This document shows positions 10,321-21,059 of a DNA stretch of 64,000 nt, piece by piece. Source of the stretch: Trichosporon coremiiforme. Its lineage: Eukaryota > Basidiomycota > Tremellomycetes > Trichosporonales > Trichosporonaceae. The notes under the pieces were generated by a model, which searched no databases, was not told the DNA's origin, and was given only the letters and a program-made list of their open reading frames with translations. Made by a program: the position numbers and the translations under genes. Where the stretch lies: assembly GCA_039545355.1 (NCBI GenBank), contig BCJJ01000038.1, forward strand, positions 1 through 64,000, written 5' to 3'. Each line of letters opens with the position of its first letter. The first letter of the stretch is position 1.

Positions 10321-12028
10321 ATGGACGGTGCACGCGAGGCCCTGTCTCGATTGCGCCCCTCGCTCCCCGAGCCCCGCGACACAACGCTGGGCGACATTAT
10401 CCTCGGCCATGTTCTGATCGTTGTGTCCATTCTCGCCCTCGTTCCGGCACCCACCCCGGCAGTACGAATGTTCCGAGCAGCGCTTGCTCCTCTTCTCTGC
10501 GCGGGCTGGGTCTTCCTGAGTTATGTCCCGCTACTAAGGACGCCTCAAGAACGGTGGGGCAGTTCCAGTGAGTGACGACTGTCCAACAAAGCTGACAGAC
10601 CAGTCCTCTTCAGTGAGTTGCCGCTGAGGGAAAGATCGAGGGATCGCGCGCACGGGCCGGCCGTACTGACAGACCAGTCATGTTCTCCTTTCGCACGTTG
10701 GAAATGCTCGTCCTCTCGCCCCCAGAGGATGGCATCTGGCGTGTTCGTGATGGAAGGTCCGAACCGGTGCCGCCGGGCTGGACATGGGCAAAGCTGGAAT
10801 GGGCGACGAGCGCTGTGGTGTCCTTGCGCGGCATAGGCTGGAACTATAGTGCGCCGCTGTCTACATCCCAGCGGAGCAGGCCGTACGACCGCCACTCCAG
10901 CAGGACAGAATACATCATCCGGCGCAGCATCTACGGACTGCTCAATCTTCTTATTGATGACGCTTGTGGTGCGCTTATGCGGCGAACCGCGGCTGATTTC
11001 TTCATCACCGGCAATCTCAGGTATGCCGGCTTGATGCAATGGCAGCGCGGCTTCTGCAGCACTCTAGTCGTGATGCGCACCGTCTGCAGCCTCGAGTTTA
11101 CGCATGTGGGCTTCTCGATCGTCTTCGTGCTGCTCGGAGGGCTACTCGGCAAGGACGACCACGAGCTGCTCACCCCGTGGGGTTGGCCACCCATGTTCGC
11201 TAGCCTGAAGGAGATCTTTTCGCACCCCGGGCTCTCGTACTTGTGGGCGAGGGTAAGCGTCAAACCGGGCAGGGCTGACAACAGGCGTGGCAGCAGTATA
11301 ACCGCCGTATGCTGCACATGTGGGGCTGGGTTTTTATCGGCGAGACGCTCCTTGGCTTGCCCGTGTCCGGCGTCTCCAGTCTCGCCACCCGGGTTCAACG
11401 GCCAGAAGCCAAGATCTTGCAGGCTGTCTCGGCGCTGAACGACAAGGGCAAGGAGATCAAGGGCAGCAGTATCGATGGCCACAAGACATCAGCGAACGGA
11501 AAGCCAAACGGAGTCGCCCGACATGTGCTGTCCGTCGCCGACGCGACGGACACACCAATGTCAGGTCGCCTGTCGCCTTCAAACCCGATACCGGCGGGCC
11601 CGAACGTGAAGGCAAACCTGATCAAGTCGATCGTCACGTTTACTCTCTCCGGCGTGCACCACGACTACGGCACGGTTGTCTTGCTTCTGGACCAGATCGG
11701 ACGCGGCGAGCGCTCATCGATCGCATGGACGGATGTCTTTGGCGTCACACCGTTCTTCGTGGTCCAGCCCTTCGGCCTCGTGCTTGAGGCTGTCGTGAAG
11801 AGAAAGTGGCGCGTTCTCAAGAAGAAGCAGGTTGTTGGCGAGCGCGCTGCATCGTTCATCGAGTTTGTCCTCGGCAACACCTGGACATGGGTGTGGCTCG
11901 GATGGACGGCTGGATGGTACGTCCGCACGCTGACTGAGATCGGCACGTATCGGGCGTTCCCCGGCAAGCCCATATTCTCAATCACAGAGACGGTGTGGGA
12001 CTGGGCGCACCGAAAGTATGTAGAATAG
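10321..12028 (+). CDS. Wax-synthase-like membrane-bound O-acyltransferase
   Basis: Integral membrane acyltransferase of the fungal wax-synthase-domain type, expected to transfer an acyl group to an alcohol or sugar in the ER or Golgi membrane; the substrate cannot be told from sequence. Four exons: 10321-10567, 10604-10612, 10678-11252, 11285-12028, 524 residues. The N-terminus holds hydrophobic helices (GHVLIVVSILALVPAP). The wax-synthase region includes a KEIFSHPGLSYLWAR segment, RMLHMWGWVFIG and the His-containing FTLSGVHHDYGTVVL, where the family's catalytic histidine is expected. Exon 2 is only 9 nt (Leu-Phe between split codons) and is skippable without frame loss. Hydrophobic helices continue to the C-terminus. 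Confidence 0.82.
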
Positions 12029-12382
12029 ATATTAGAGCAGCAGCACCGCCACATCAACCGCACATGCATGTTACACATCCCATACACGACTGCATCAAGC
12101 GAGCTCGGCTAGGCTTTCGGTTCTTATGTCAGCCGCCCCTTTAGTGTCAGTACGGAACGAACCGGGGCATCATCCCCAGGGTGCCACAGAGGTCGGAATT
12201 AGCGGGCTCTGGCTGGGGTCGACAGAGGCAGCTACGGAGCCCGCCTGCATTGGGCGGAGCTCTATTCGTCCGTGTAGCCTGAGCGAAGGTCAGCCAACCA
12301 AGCCAACTCCTGCCGCTTCCTCCTCCTACTCAACCTACTCCTCACCTCTCCTCTTCCCGGCCTCGTCGTCGTCCACTCCAAA
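12029..12382. promoter_or_regulatory. Upstream region of RIP1
   Basis: 354 bp holding the 3' end of the acyltransferase transcript and the RIP1 promoter. A CT-rich leader (about 12310-12380) precedes the RIP1 ATG, typical of strongly expressed fungal genes. No TATA box seen. Confidence 0.45.
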
Positions 12383-13437
12383 ATGAGCCTCACGCGCATC
12401 AACATCGCGCCCACCTGCCGCACCCTCGCGTCGGGTGTCCCTGCCGCCCGTGTCGCCTTCAACCTCCCTCCTCAGGCCGACCACCACGCCGGCCCCCGCG
12501 CCGACATGCCCGCCAAGTTCTCCGGCGCTTTCATGAAGCGTGTCAACGGTTAGTATGCCCCTGCCCGACGTCGATCAACCAGGCTACTATGTCCCGACAG
12601 CTCGCCAACCCGTGGGAACGAGCGTTCCGTCGAACGCCTAAAGTCGGAACGCTGCGATGCCCGAAAAAGTCCAAACCGAGATGACGGTGTGGAGTTGGAA
12701 GGATATTGCTGGGCTGAATGATCGACGTTCTGGACAATCACACAACACAACTTGAAGCAGAGTGCTGACCTACAGCTCCCCCGTCAGGTGCCTTCGTTGC
12801 CCAGCGCAGCATGCACACCTCGACCCGGGCTCTTGCCGGCCGCTCGGAGGCCACCGGTGTCCCCGACTTCACTCCTTACAAGACCTCGAACGCCGACTCG
12901 AACCGCACCCTCTCCTACTTCATGGTCGGCACCCTCGGTGCCCTCGCCGCTTCCGGCGCCAAGTCGACCGTGACCGACATCCTGTCCAACATGGCCGCTT
13001 CCGCTGACGTTCTTGCGCTCGCCAAGATCGAGGTTGAGATGGGCTCGATCCCTCTCGGTGCGTTCCGGCCACTGACCTTACTGACGTAAACAGGCAAGAA
13101 CCTCATCGTCAAGTGGCGTGGAAAGCCCGTCTTCATCCGTCACCGCACGCCCGACGAGATTGCTGAGGCCAACGACGTCGACGTCAAGACGCTTCGTGAC
13201 CCCGAGACCGACGAGCAGCGTACCCAGCGCCCCGAGTGGCTCGTCATGCTTGGTGTCTGCACCCACCTTGGATGCGTTCCCATCGGTGAGGCTGGTGACT
13301 ACGGTGGTTGGTTCTGCCCCTGCCACGGATCCCACTACGACATCTCGGGACGTATCCGCAAGGGCCCCGCCCCCCTTAACCTCGAGATCCCTGAGTACTC
13401 GTTCAACGACGACGAGGAGAAGATTGTCGTCGGTTAG
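12383..13437 (+). CDS. RIP1: Rieske iron-sulfur subunit of cytochrome bc1 complex
   Basis: Ubiquinol-cytochrome c reductase subunit that carries the 2Fe-2S cluster taking electrons from ubiquinol to cytochrome c1 in the mitochondrial inner membrane. Three exons (12383-12548, 12788-13057, 13094-13437) encode 259 residues. A basic, Ser/Ala-rich presequence is followed by a hinge and one membrane helix ([17 protein letters not shown]). The cluster-binding motifs are complete: CTHLGC (ligands C201 and H203) and CPCHG (C220 and H223), with C206 and C222 placed to form the stabilising disulfide. The first intron, 239 nt, is much longer than most in this window and splits the presequence. Length is as expected for the family. 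Confidence 0.97.
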
Positions 13438-14126
13438 AGAGAGATATAGCATGCACAAATAGGCCACGTTACCAGGTCGCTCCGGGTCTGCGAGGCTGCT
13501 CCCTCGCTCGTCGGAACCGTCAGAAGTGTCTGGAAGGTGCGGAATGTCTGGGAACGGCAGAAACGTAACGGAGCCGAGAAATCGTCGGCAAGCAGAGGTC
13601 AGCAGCAGCACAGATCATGAGAGCGTGCGTGAGCATGTCAGAGCGAGATTTGTTTGTGTCGTCGCAAGATCAGACGAGATGCAGCCTCGAGGATGCGTAG
13701 AATCAGGGCCGATCGAATTGGCCCGACGCTCCCTCCGTCATAGGCCAGTTCGTCCGGTTCGCTGTCCATCGCCAAAACTTGAGATTCCGAACCAGGGCCT
13801 CCACCGGGTCTGGCTCTCGTGATCAGCGCAAAGGTCGAATGGTCGAAGTTATGACAGTCCAAACAGCGAGTTTCGCTTGAGCATAAGTGAGGCGAAGCCT
13901 GTAACAGCTTTAGGACTCGCTGCGCTCGCGCGGGAGAATGGTCCTGTGCAAAATGGGTCTACATGCAATGAGCTGAGCTATGCTATTGTTTCCTTGTGAG
14001 AGAAAAGAATGGGGAGTGGTCTGTCCTCTGTCGTTCCCCTGTCTACGCCTTCTCCTGCCGTCTTGCTTCCTCACGGCCTGTCCCCTCTACTGCCCCGTCG
14101 TCTGTGAACTGTCTGAAGCCTGCGGA
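13438..14126. other. Convergent intergenic region
   Basis: 689 bp between the 3' ends of RIP1 and the RNase III-like gene. Sequence composition is mixed and no open frame with gene-like codon bias or splice sites is seen. Confidence 0.5.
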
Positions 14127-14989
14127 TTAGGCGGACTGCTTGGCGACAACGCCAACCTGACCGGCGCTGGCGGCGAGCTTCTGCGCCGCCTCGATCAGCG
14201 CCGGGTCCTTGAGCTGCGGCGCGAGGTGGGGAAGAACGTGAATGTGGAACGCACGCTGCGCCGCCGGAGATCCGAGGTGCTGAAACACACCGCCCATGAT
14301 CGCCGCCACGGCCTGGCCCTTGACGGCCGCGTCCTTGGTCGCGAGGGCATTCTGTTTGTCAGCTTTATGGCAGCTTGCCATTGCAGGATAGGTAGGAGAA
14401 CATACGGCGCCCACCGTCGCACCACAAATGTACCAGAGGCAGGGGATTGTTAGTCCGCCTTCATGTCTGCGCCATCCACAACACTCACCTGTTGAGTCGT
14501 CCACCGCATGACGTTCTGGACACCCCACCTGTCTCCGACCCAGCGTCCAACGTTGTTCTCGTGCAGCATGTCCGCGAGACGGGTCTCAATATCCTTTCCG
14601 TTCAGGAAGTCGGTCTGGCGTGCTCCCTCGGCCGTGCGGACCTGGGAGTGGATAAACATGGCGAGGTACGACGCGAGCGCGCGACGGCCGAGGAAGGAGA
14701 AACGCGCGTTGTGCGACACCTGGCTCTGCACGAGCTCCTCCTCGCTCATGTTCGTCAGACGGTTGACGAACCGGTAGCTCTTGTGCGTGAGCAGCTGGAG
14801 CGCGAGCTGCGGCGGGAACGCAGCCGAGGACGGAAGCTCGAGCAGCTCGGAGAGGTAAGACGAGGCAGCGGCCGGCGTCGTCGACGCAGAGGGCGAGGCG
14901 TAGTTGCGCACTGCTGTCAGCTCTGGGCTACTGCGGGTCATCTTACCTTCCCGTCGCAGTTGCCTCGCGGCTGGTCGGAGGGCGGACAT
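14127..14989 (-). CDS. Mitochondrial ribosomal protein with RNase III-like fold (mL57/mL44 type)
   Basis: Likely a large-subunit mitoribosomal protein derived from RNase III. Exons on the complement (14947-14989, 14489-14910, 14127-14351) encode 229 residues. The N-terminus is basic, as a mitochondrial presequence. The core LALQLLTHKSYRF, then NARFSFLGRRALASYLAMF, matches the RNase III helices, but the acidic catalytic signature (ERLEFLGD) is replaced by RFSFLGRR, so it should be catalytically inactive. No double-stranded RNA-binding domain follows, and the short length favours mL57 (yeast Mrpl15) over mL44. The second intron (14352-14488) is 137 nt and contains a 24-nt stretch that would read in frame as ICGATVGA, but no AG precedes it. 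Confidence 0.68.
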
Positions 14990-16737
14990 GGTGAAGAGTG
15001 GTCGGGTGAAGAGGAAAGGGAGGGCGAAGGAGGAAAGGGGGATCGGAAGCCGGGGAGTCGAAGCGCCTGGCCTTGTAGAGGGGTGTCGTGGTCGGTCCGG
15101 CCCAGTCGAGGTGCAAGAGCGCGGTCGGAAAGTCGCTCGAGGTCGCGATGAAGTGGTGGTGTTGGTTCGCTGGTCGCAGCAAAAGTCCGGAGTCTGCCTC
15201 GAGGCCTGCCAAAGTTCCTGGTGGACGAGGACTTACTTTCTGAAATCCGGCCAGGGTCAGGCCACATGGCGGAACTCCGGCGTTTCCTCGGTGGCACTTG
15301 AGCGGGTGGCATTGCCATTTCGTGCGGTGAGAATGAAGATGCATGCTGCACCACCTCCAGTGAATGCTATGCATGGAGGCGATTAGCTTCTGAATAAATT
15401 GTGCGTGGTGTTTTCCATTAAGATGCTTGCAGCCGGGCTGAGTTTGTTGTTACGCTCTGGACGGTGACGCGAAGGACACTTCTCCGGGCAGTTTGACATT
15501 GTGAGAAACTACCGACAAACAGCACTGAAAACATGCCACTGCCAAGCCGAGTGCTTGAGGTGAGTCCGCATGTCATGAAGGCTTAGGAGGTCTGACATCT
15601 GAACGAAACTCCAGCGAGCGATCGCGGTGTGGCCAATGTGGGCAGATGTAGTCACTGGGAATGAGAGCACGTAAGAAATTAAGAAATCTCCCTTCGGTGC
15701 TGGCAGCTGGCAGTACGATATCGGGGTGACAGTCGGGGGACAAAGCATGAGAGGCGTTCCCTCACTGACAGGCTGCGATATTAATGAGCTACAAAGGGTG
15801 ACTTGTCCAGCTGCGGTTGTCAGAGTTATCGATTTGGCACTGTGTAACAACTCCCATCGCTCGCAAACAACTTGGTGAAACCCTGGAAGTGAATCTGGAG
15901 TGTTTGCAGCAAACGAGGCAGTCACTTATGCATTCTGTGGTTGCGATAGGCCGGCAACACGTAGCGAAAAAAATATGCAAATTGGCAAGCACTCATCGCG
16001 CTCCCTTTCCAGATCACAAGTGCCCGCGTGTTGCTGTCACCGGGGACGCATTGGACGGGGCTCTGCAGAGATACATACAACTACGCCCTGCATATTCGGC
16101 TTCCTGGCCGATGCACTGGCGATGTTCAAGATGTCTAGGTTATCCTTTCGTCGGATTACTGACACGTTGTCACACGTGGTACCCCGCCTGCAGGTCTCAT
16201 TACCATGAACAATGTTCAAGTGTTACGGAACTCGCAGTGTATTGTGCGTACCGCCCAAACACAACTATGTCACATGGGCGTTACTGTCTGGGCTTTGTCA
16301 GCCCGAAGTGCGGTGCAGAGACTTCTCCGTCTGTGCGGAGTCCTGCCCATTCCCCTTCACGGACGGCTGTGGATAGGCTCGGGGCGGGATGTCCGATGCC
16401 ATGAGCCGCATAACATCTGTGCGCAAAGTTCCCCAACAAAACATCAACAAGGTACCAGTCTCTGCGCAAGCCAGTCGCTTGTTCATGCAGACCATGAAGA
16501 CGAGGTCGCAAGACCATGGCCACTGAGAAGAGTCCAGGGGTATCAGTCGGCCCACGAGGGGCGTGCCTGGGCCGATTTAGTCACCGAATCGGGCGGGTCA
16601 TTGCCGATTGATCCATCGACCCATGGCGGCGCCGGTGCTTGGCCGCGCGCGCGCATGACCGCCGCCTAGCCCAACCCGCGACATGACACGTCCATGCATC
16701 TTGTTTAGTCCTCATCTACCCCGGCACCACACTCCTT
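14990..16737. other. 1.7-kb divergent intergenic region without supported gene
   Basis: The first 200 bp are purine-rich on this strand, a leader for the minus-strand ribosomal gene. From about 15.4 to 16.7 kb GC content drops and open frames (for example on the minus strand at 15509-15925) have no recognisable product, codon bias or splice sites. A CACGTG E-box lies at 16173-16178. Confidence 0.45.
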
Positions 16738-17394
16738 ATGCTGCTCACCACCGTCGTCCCTTCTACGGGGCCGCTCATCACCGCCGTCGGCCTCTCCGGC
16801 CTGCTCCTCTCCGAATACGCTCGCTCAAAGCCTGGCGTCTGGCTCACCAAGCCGCTCGCGTCCCTCGGCTTCCTCTGCACTGCCTACCACTCTCCCGCCG
16901 CCGCCACCTCGTTCGGCAAGACCATCCTCGCTGCGCTCGGCCTGTCCTTTCTCGGCGACGTCTTCCTTATCCCCGACAACCCTACCACGTTCCAGGCCGG
17001 CCTCTTCTCCTTCCTCCTCGGCCATGTCGGTTTTGCGCTCGCGTTCTTCAACTCTGGCCCTCTCGACCCCCAGCTGACCATCGCTGCGGCCGCTGGCGAG
17101 GCGGTTCTCGGAGGTCTTGTCTGGAAGTGGCTCTCTCCCCACCTCCCCCAGGCCGACCGCATTCCCGTCGCCCTCTACACCACCGTCATCAGCGCCATGA
17201 CCGTCCTCGCCATCGGCAGCTCGAAGAACTCGCCCGTCCCCTGGGAGCAGATCGCGGGCGCCATCGTCTTCCAGCTCTCTGACCTCTGCGTCGCGCGCAA
17301 CCAGTTCGTCACCTGCGACCTCTGGAACGGCCTCATCGGTCTCCCGCTGTACTTTTTCGCGCAGCAGACGATCGCATCCCTCCTCTGGGCCTAA
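16738..17394 (+). CDS. YhhN/TMEM86-family membrane protein
   Basis: Single-exon gene for a 218-residue, about eight-helix membrane protein of the YhhN family. The animal members TMEM86A/B hydrolyse the vinyl-ether bond of lysoplasmalogens. Whether that activity applies in a fungus, where plasmalogens are generally absent, is unknown. Visible family features are LGLSFLGDVFLI in an early helix and FQLSDLCVARNQF near the end, both carrying the conserved acidic residues that line the presumed active site. Hydrophobic segments alternate with short loops throughout. The ATG at 16738 is the first that keeps the first helix. The gene converges on the purine nucleoside permease gene with only 54 bp between stop codons. 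Confidence 0.8.
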   Translation: MLLTTVVPSTGPLITAVGLSGLLLSEYARSKPGVWLTKPLASLGFLCTAYHSPAAATSFGKTILAALGLSFLGDVFLIPDNPTTFQAGLFSFLLGHVGFALAFFNSGPLDPQLTIAAAAGEAVLGGLVWKWLSPHLPQADRIPVALYTTVISAMTVLAIGSSKNSPVPWEQIAGAIVFQLSDLCVARNQFVTCDLWNGLIGLPLYFFAQQTIASLLWA

Positions 17395-17448
17395 ACTACA
17401 ACAAAGGATTATAGGTGTGCATGTCCATGCAAGAAGTTTGATCAGTGT

Positions 17449-18662
17449 CTACTCGAGCGCCTCACGTGCCGCGGCGTAGCGGCCGAGAGAGCGCTTCTGG
17501 CGCGCACCGCCTGCGTCGAGCGTGTGCAGTACGTCGGCAGTGCTGAGCCACCCGTCCTGGGGTGCGATACCGCCCTCGAACTCGTCCCAGTCGTTGATGA
17601 TGCCCTGCACGATCGGGTTGCCGACGACGAACAGGTTCTGGAGAGCCGGGGGGAAGCCGCCTTGGTCGGCCACGAAGCCATCGTAAGCCGACATGCCGGG
17701 GGGAGCGCGATCAAAGTCGCTGCCTGTGCGAAGCAGAATCACTCGGGCAAAGTCGACGAGCCCAGCAAGGTGGTAGCGCACAAACACTTCAAAGGTTGCG
17801 TTATCCTCCTGGGCCGTGAAGACGTACTCGCCAGTTCCGTTGGTCCAGAGCTTGGTGATGTTCGCAAACGCCTGGCACAGCAGCTCGCCGGCAAAGTACA
17901 CGTCGCTGGTCGCCACGTCGCCGTAGATGACAGAGGGAGCCGCCTTGGCAATGCCCTGGGGGTACTTGGCACGGAACGCCTGCGCCTTCTCGGTGTCGTT
18001 GAGAGTGAGCCCCTCAGTGTAAGGGAGCACACGCTCGCGCAGCTTCGTGTTCAGCTCAAACACCTCGGTGCCGTAGTGCTCGGCGCCGTTGACGACATTA
18101 GGCTGCTTGGTTCCCTGCAAGAAGTAGCCCGTCGGCCAATCCTCGGGCATCTCGCGAGCATCAATCTCATGCGCTAGAGCGACCTGCACGGCGTATCGCG
18201 CCAGGCCGGCCGTGCCGAGCGTGCCAAAGTTGGGGTTGACGCCAGCGATTCCGGCGACGAGGCTGAATGTCAGACTACTCCCTGTTCACGAGCCACTCAC
18301 AAGTACGTCTGGCGCAGGTCGAGCGCATCGGTGCTCAGCAGGGCTGTCACCGACGCCGCAGCATTGATCTCGCCCTCGCCCGTGATAAAGTGGCAGATTT
18401 CGCCTGCTGCGTTGCAGCGCACCTTGGGGAACAGCGGCGACAAACCAGGCAGCGTAATGTTGTTGTTCAGGTCGAGGGGCGTCGTCCAGACATCCTCGGG
18501 GCTGAACATCGAGATGACAAAGACCTTCGGTGCCGCGACGGGGTGGTCCCAGCGCTTGGTCACCGGAGCTGCCGGAGAGACCTTGCGAGCGACGGGGCCA
18601 ACGGGGCTGGCGAGCGCCGGCACGAGCGTCGAGAGCAGGACAGTGAGCGTGCTCCACAACAT
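17449..18662 (-). CDS. Secreted purine nucleoside permease (NUP family)
   Basis: Member of the NUP family (Pfam 'purine nucleoside permease'), named for the Candida albicans protein linked to adenosine and guanosine uptake and related in fold to nucleoside phosphorylases. Two exons on the complement (18301-18662, 17449-18262; 38-nt intron) encode 391 residues. A signal peptide (MLWSTLTVLLSTLVPALAS) is followed by the family's opening block KVFVISMFSPEDVW, then CHFITGEGEINAAASV, and after the splice FLVAGIAGVNPNFGTLG. The C-terminal third has KRTGSDFD-like chemistry (LLRTGSDFDRAPPG). Several Asn glycosylation sites are present. A GATAAG site 138 bp upstream suggests nitrogen control. Confidence 0.9.
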
Positions 18663-18799
18663 TTTTCCAAAGTTTCTGGGGAGTCAGCAGGCATGGCCCA
18701 ACCATGCGAGCTTATGTATCGCGATCGGTGAGATCAGTCGCGCTAGCGCCCAGAGAAACCTGACCAGGTTAAAATTAGCCTAAGGTCAGTTTTACGAGA

Positions 18800-18805
18800 G
18801 ATAAG
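18800..18805 (+). promoter_or_regulatory. GATAAG site upstream of the permease gene
   Basis: GATAAG is the core recognised by fungal GATA factors (AreA/Gat1/Nit2) that activate nitrogen-scavenging genes. It lies 138 bp upstream of the permease ATG, a plausible distance for control of a purine-nucleoside uptake gene. A single 6-mer can also occur by chance. Confidence 0.4.
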
Positions 18806-19703
18806 CTCAGGGATGCAGACGGCAACCGCATGTGCACGCATGGGCAGCGCCGAAATCAGTCGCATGGTGCGCATGAGTCATACGAGAAGTGCGTGATTGT
18901 GTGGAGCGGGCCAAATGCCGGATTCCCCGCAGAGATTAAGTCACCGGGGGTGGAACGTGATGATCGGACGTTCTCACGGACGCCGATCACATGAAGAACA
19001 GAGGGACGATGAATTCTAAAGCCTAGAGCCTGTTCGGTGGGGCTGTTTGACGGTGGAGTCGGAGGTTTTCCAGACCGCGAGAAGGTCGCATGATCTGATA
19101 GCTCGAGGCTGCTGCCAAAAACAGGAGCCTCCCAGGTGGGACCTTTCGATCGCTATCGAGAAACGCCGCTTCTCATGCATTGTCAGAGGATCGTTATCGC
19201 CTACCCATCATGCCAATGGGTCCTGGCAGCTACCCGGGTCAATGGGGTCCCATAGTATCATGGCAAAGTACGGCGTGCCCGCCGAGCCAGCAATCGCAGC
19301 GACCCAGCAAAGTGAAACCGGGAGATTTAGTGTACTGCGGATCAATCTGAAGGACTGTCCTCTGCACCACCATCCTCCATTTGACTGAATCGTCGACTTC
19401 GTATTCAAGTCTCCGAGCATACAGGCGCTCCCCTACGACCTCGATCCTCGGTTGACTCCTCACTGACTACCTCCGACGGCCCAGCCCAGAACCTTTGACA
19501 CAAGTTACGGAAGATCTTTCTCGGATCTCTGGAATGCTTTGCTCCCTTCGCACTCTCGTGACCTTCGCGCTACCGACCACCACGGTGTGCGGCCCCGTGG
19601 GACGCTTGGTCTTCCAGGAGTTTGATTGACAGGGGGTGACCGGCGGATTGGGGCGAGCAAGGCGAGGGGAGGGAGCATACCCTCAGCTCCTCAGTGACGA
19701 GGG

Positions 19704-19709
19704 TATAAA
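19704..19709 (+). promoter_or_regulatory. TATA box of the lectin gene
   Basis: TATAAA in the context gggtataaaggc lies 45 bp upstream of the ATG at 19754. Few genes here have a TATA box so close, which fits an inducible, sharply initiated promoter. Confidence 0.55.
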
Positions 19710-19753
19710 GGCGGACACGTAGAGACAGTGGATCCCACCATCGTCAGAACACC

Positions 19754-20280
19754 ATGCTCAGCCTGTTGTGTGACATGCTCACGTTCGCCCTGCCCGTCCT
19801 CGCCTGGCCTGCGGAGACTGGCACTCAGCTGAACCTCCTCGGCGGCACTTGCCTGAACCTCGAAGGACTCGTCGACTACGGCGCCAAGCCCATCCTGTAC
19901 GTGGTGGACCTCTGCAAGCACTAACGTCCAGTGGCGGTAACAACGCCTGTGGACCCAACTTCCCCGGCTGGATGCTGCCTGCACCCGGAAGCATTGGCCA
20001 GATTCGCATCGGCAACACGAACTTCTGCCTCTCGGAGACTTGGGGCGGGTGGACGACGCTCATGCCCTGCCGCCAAGCGACCCGCTGGTGGGGACTCAAT
20101 GGCACCGTGCACACCGACTACACTATCGAGACTGTGGGACGCCGCGGCGGTCACACCGGGCGCTGCCTTACTGTCCGCACCCTGGGCACCTCTGCCCCCT
20201 GGTCGCCCCACGTCCAGCAGTGCACTACCGCGTATCCTAACAAGGAGTCTCAGATCTGGTCGCCCAATCCTCACGGCTAG
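19754..20280 (+). CDS. Small secreted ricin-B-type beta-trefoil lectin-like protein
   Basis: Two exons (19754-19896, 19932-20280; 35-nt intron) encode 163 residues. A signal peptide (MLSLLCDMLTFALPVLAWPA) leads into TQLNLLGGTCLNLEG, a typical first strand of a ricin B-type beta-trefoil. Further trefoil-like repeats follow: NTNFCLSETWGGWTTLMPC, then GRCLTVRT with HVQQC, ending in a QxW-like motif (SQIW). Cysteines are paired as expected for an extracellular protein. Such domains bind carbohydrate; nothing in the sequence indicates an enzyme or toxin part, so the likely role is glycan binding at the cell surface or in the medium. The splice gives LGGNNACGPNFPGW in frame. Confidence 0.7.
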
Positions 20281-21059
20281 TGAGATCCCCGCTGTTGCAA
20301 CAGGGACCCAAGGACAATTCGAAGGGTAGTCGCGATGTCCGTAACACGTCAGTAGGATGCCGTTAATGCAGTCATTCGCAGCGATTCAATACCAATGTCT
20401 CGGGTCCGTATCAACACGACATTACGAGTGCCAAGCCTGGTGTCGAGAGTCTCCTCGAAGAGTTCGCGAGAGTAGGTCATAGCTGAACCGAGGAAGATGT
20501 GCAAAGTGAGAAGTGCAGACATGAGGTCTGATAGGGATGGCCAAGATTTCCAAGCCACGCGGCGCTAAACACGTGACCAGCCAGCTTCACTGTAAAGCTT
20601 CTGCTGCCTTGTGCCTCGCGCACAATGCATGTATCTGCTCATCAAGAGGTTCGAATGGCAGCGACTAGTCCGGCTTTGCACAGGCGTAATGGTATTGGGA
20701 AGGGTGGGATGCGTGGTGCTCGGCGCGCGGTGCCCACAAGAGACCGGCCTCCCACAATGAGCCACGCCTCCCATGCATCCCACTATCCCTCTTGTTCGGT
20801 GTCAAACGGTTGCGCATGTTCCACTGATGCATGTCATCTACCTCCTGCATGCATGAAAGCTTGCTTGGAGGCTGCATAGTGAATATAGTAGACTGACCTT
20901 CGCCTCGGCGGTGGTTGGTTGAGCGAGCCCAACGTGCCACGCTCATTTCTCCGCTTCCGCCGAGCGCTGGACGTGCCTGCTCGCCTGCTCCTGCGCCTGC
21001 CTGCATCCCACCTCGAAGTCAGAGTAGGCCGTCGAGCTCCCCAGACAACACCACTGACC
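20281..21059. other. Intergenic upstream of NDUFB9
   Basis: 779 bp between two plus-strand genes. A CACGTG occurs near 20568. No gene-like frame, RNA gene or repeat recognised; the last 150 bp are CT-rich, as a leader. Confidence 0.45.

Larger units (their letters stand above)
18663..19753. other. Divergent intergenic region between permease and lectin genes
   Basis: 1.1 kb with promoters of two secreted proteins. It contains a GATAAG (18800-18805) close to the permease and a TATA box (19704-19709) close to the lectin. No coding segment is supported. Confidence 0.5.

Noticed and set aside
14127..14989. Active RNase III (Dicer or Rnt1)
   Set aside because: The acidic catalytic signature is missing and there is no double-stranded RNA-binding domain; a ribosomal role fits better.
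19754..20280. Toxin interpretation of the ricin-B-like protein
   Set aside because: Only a carbohydrate-binding trefoil is present; there is no N-glycosidase or other toxic domain.
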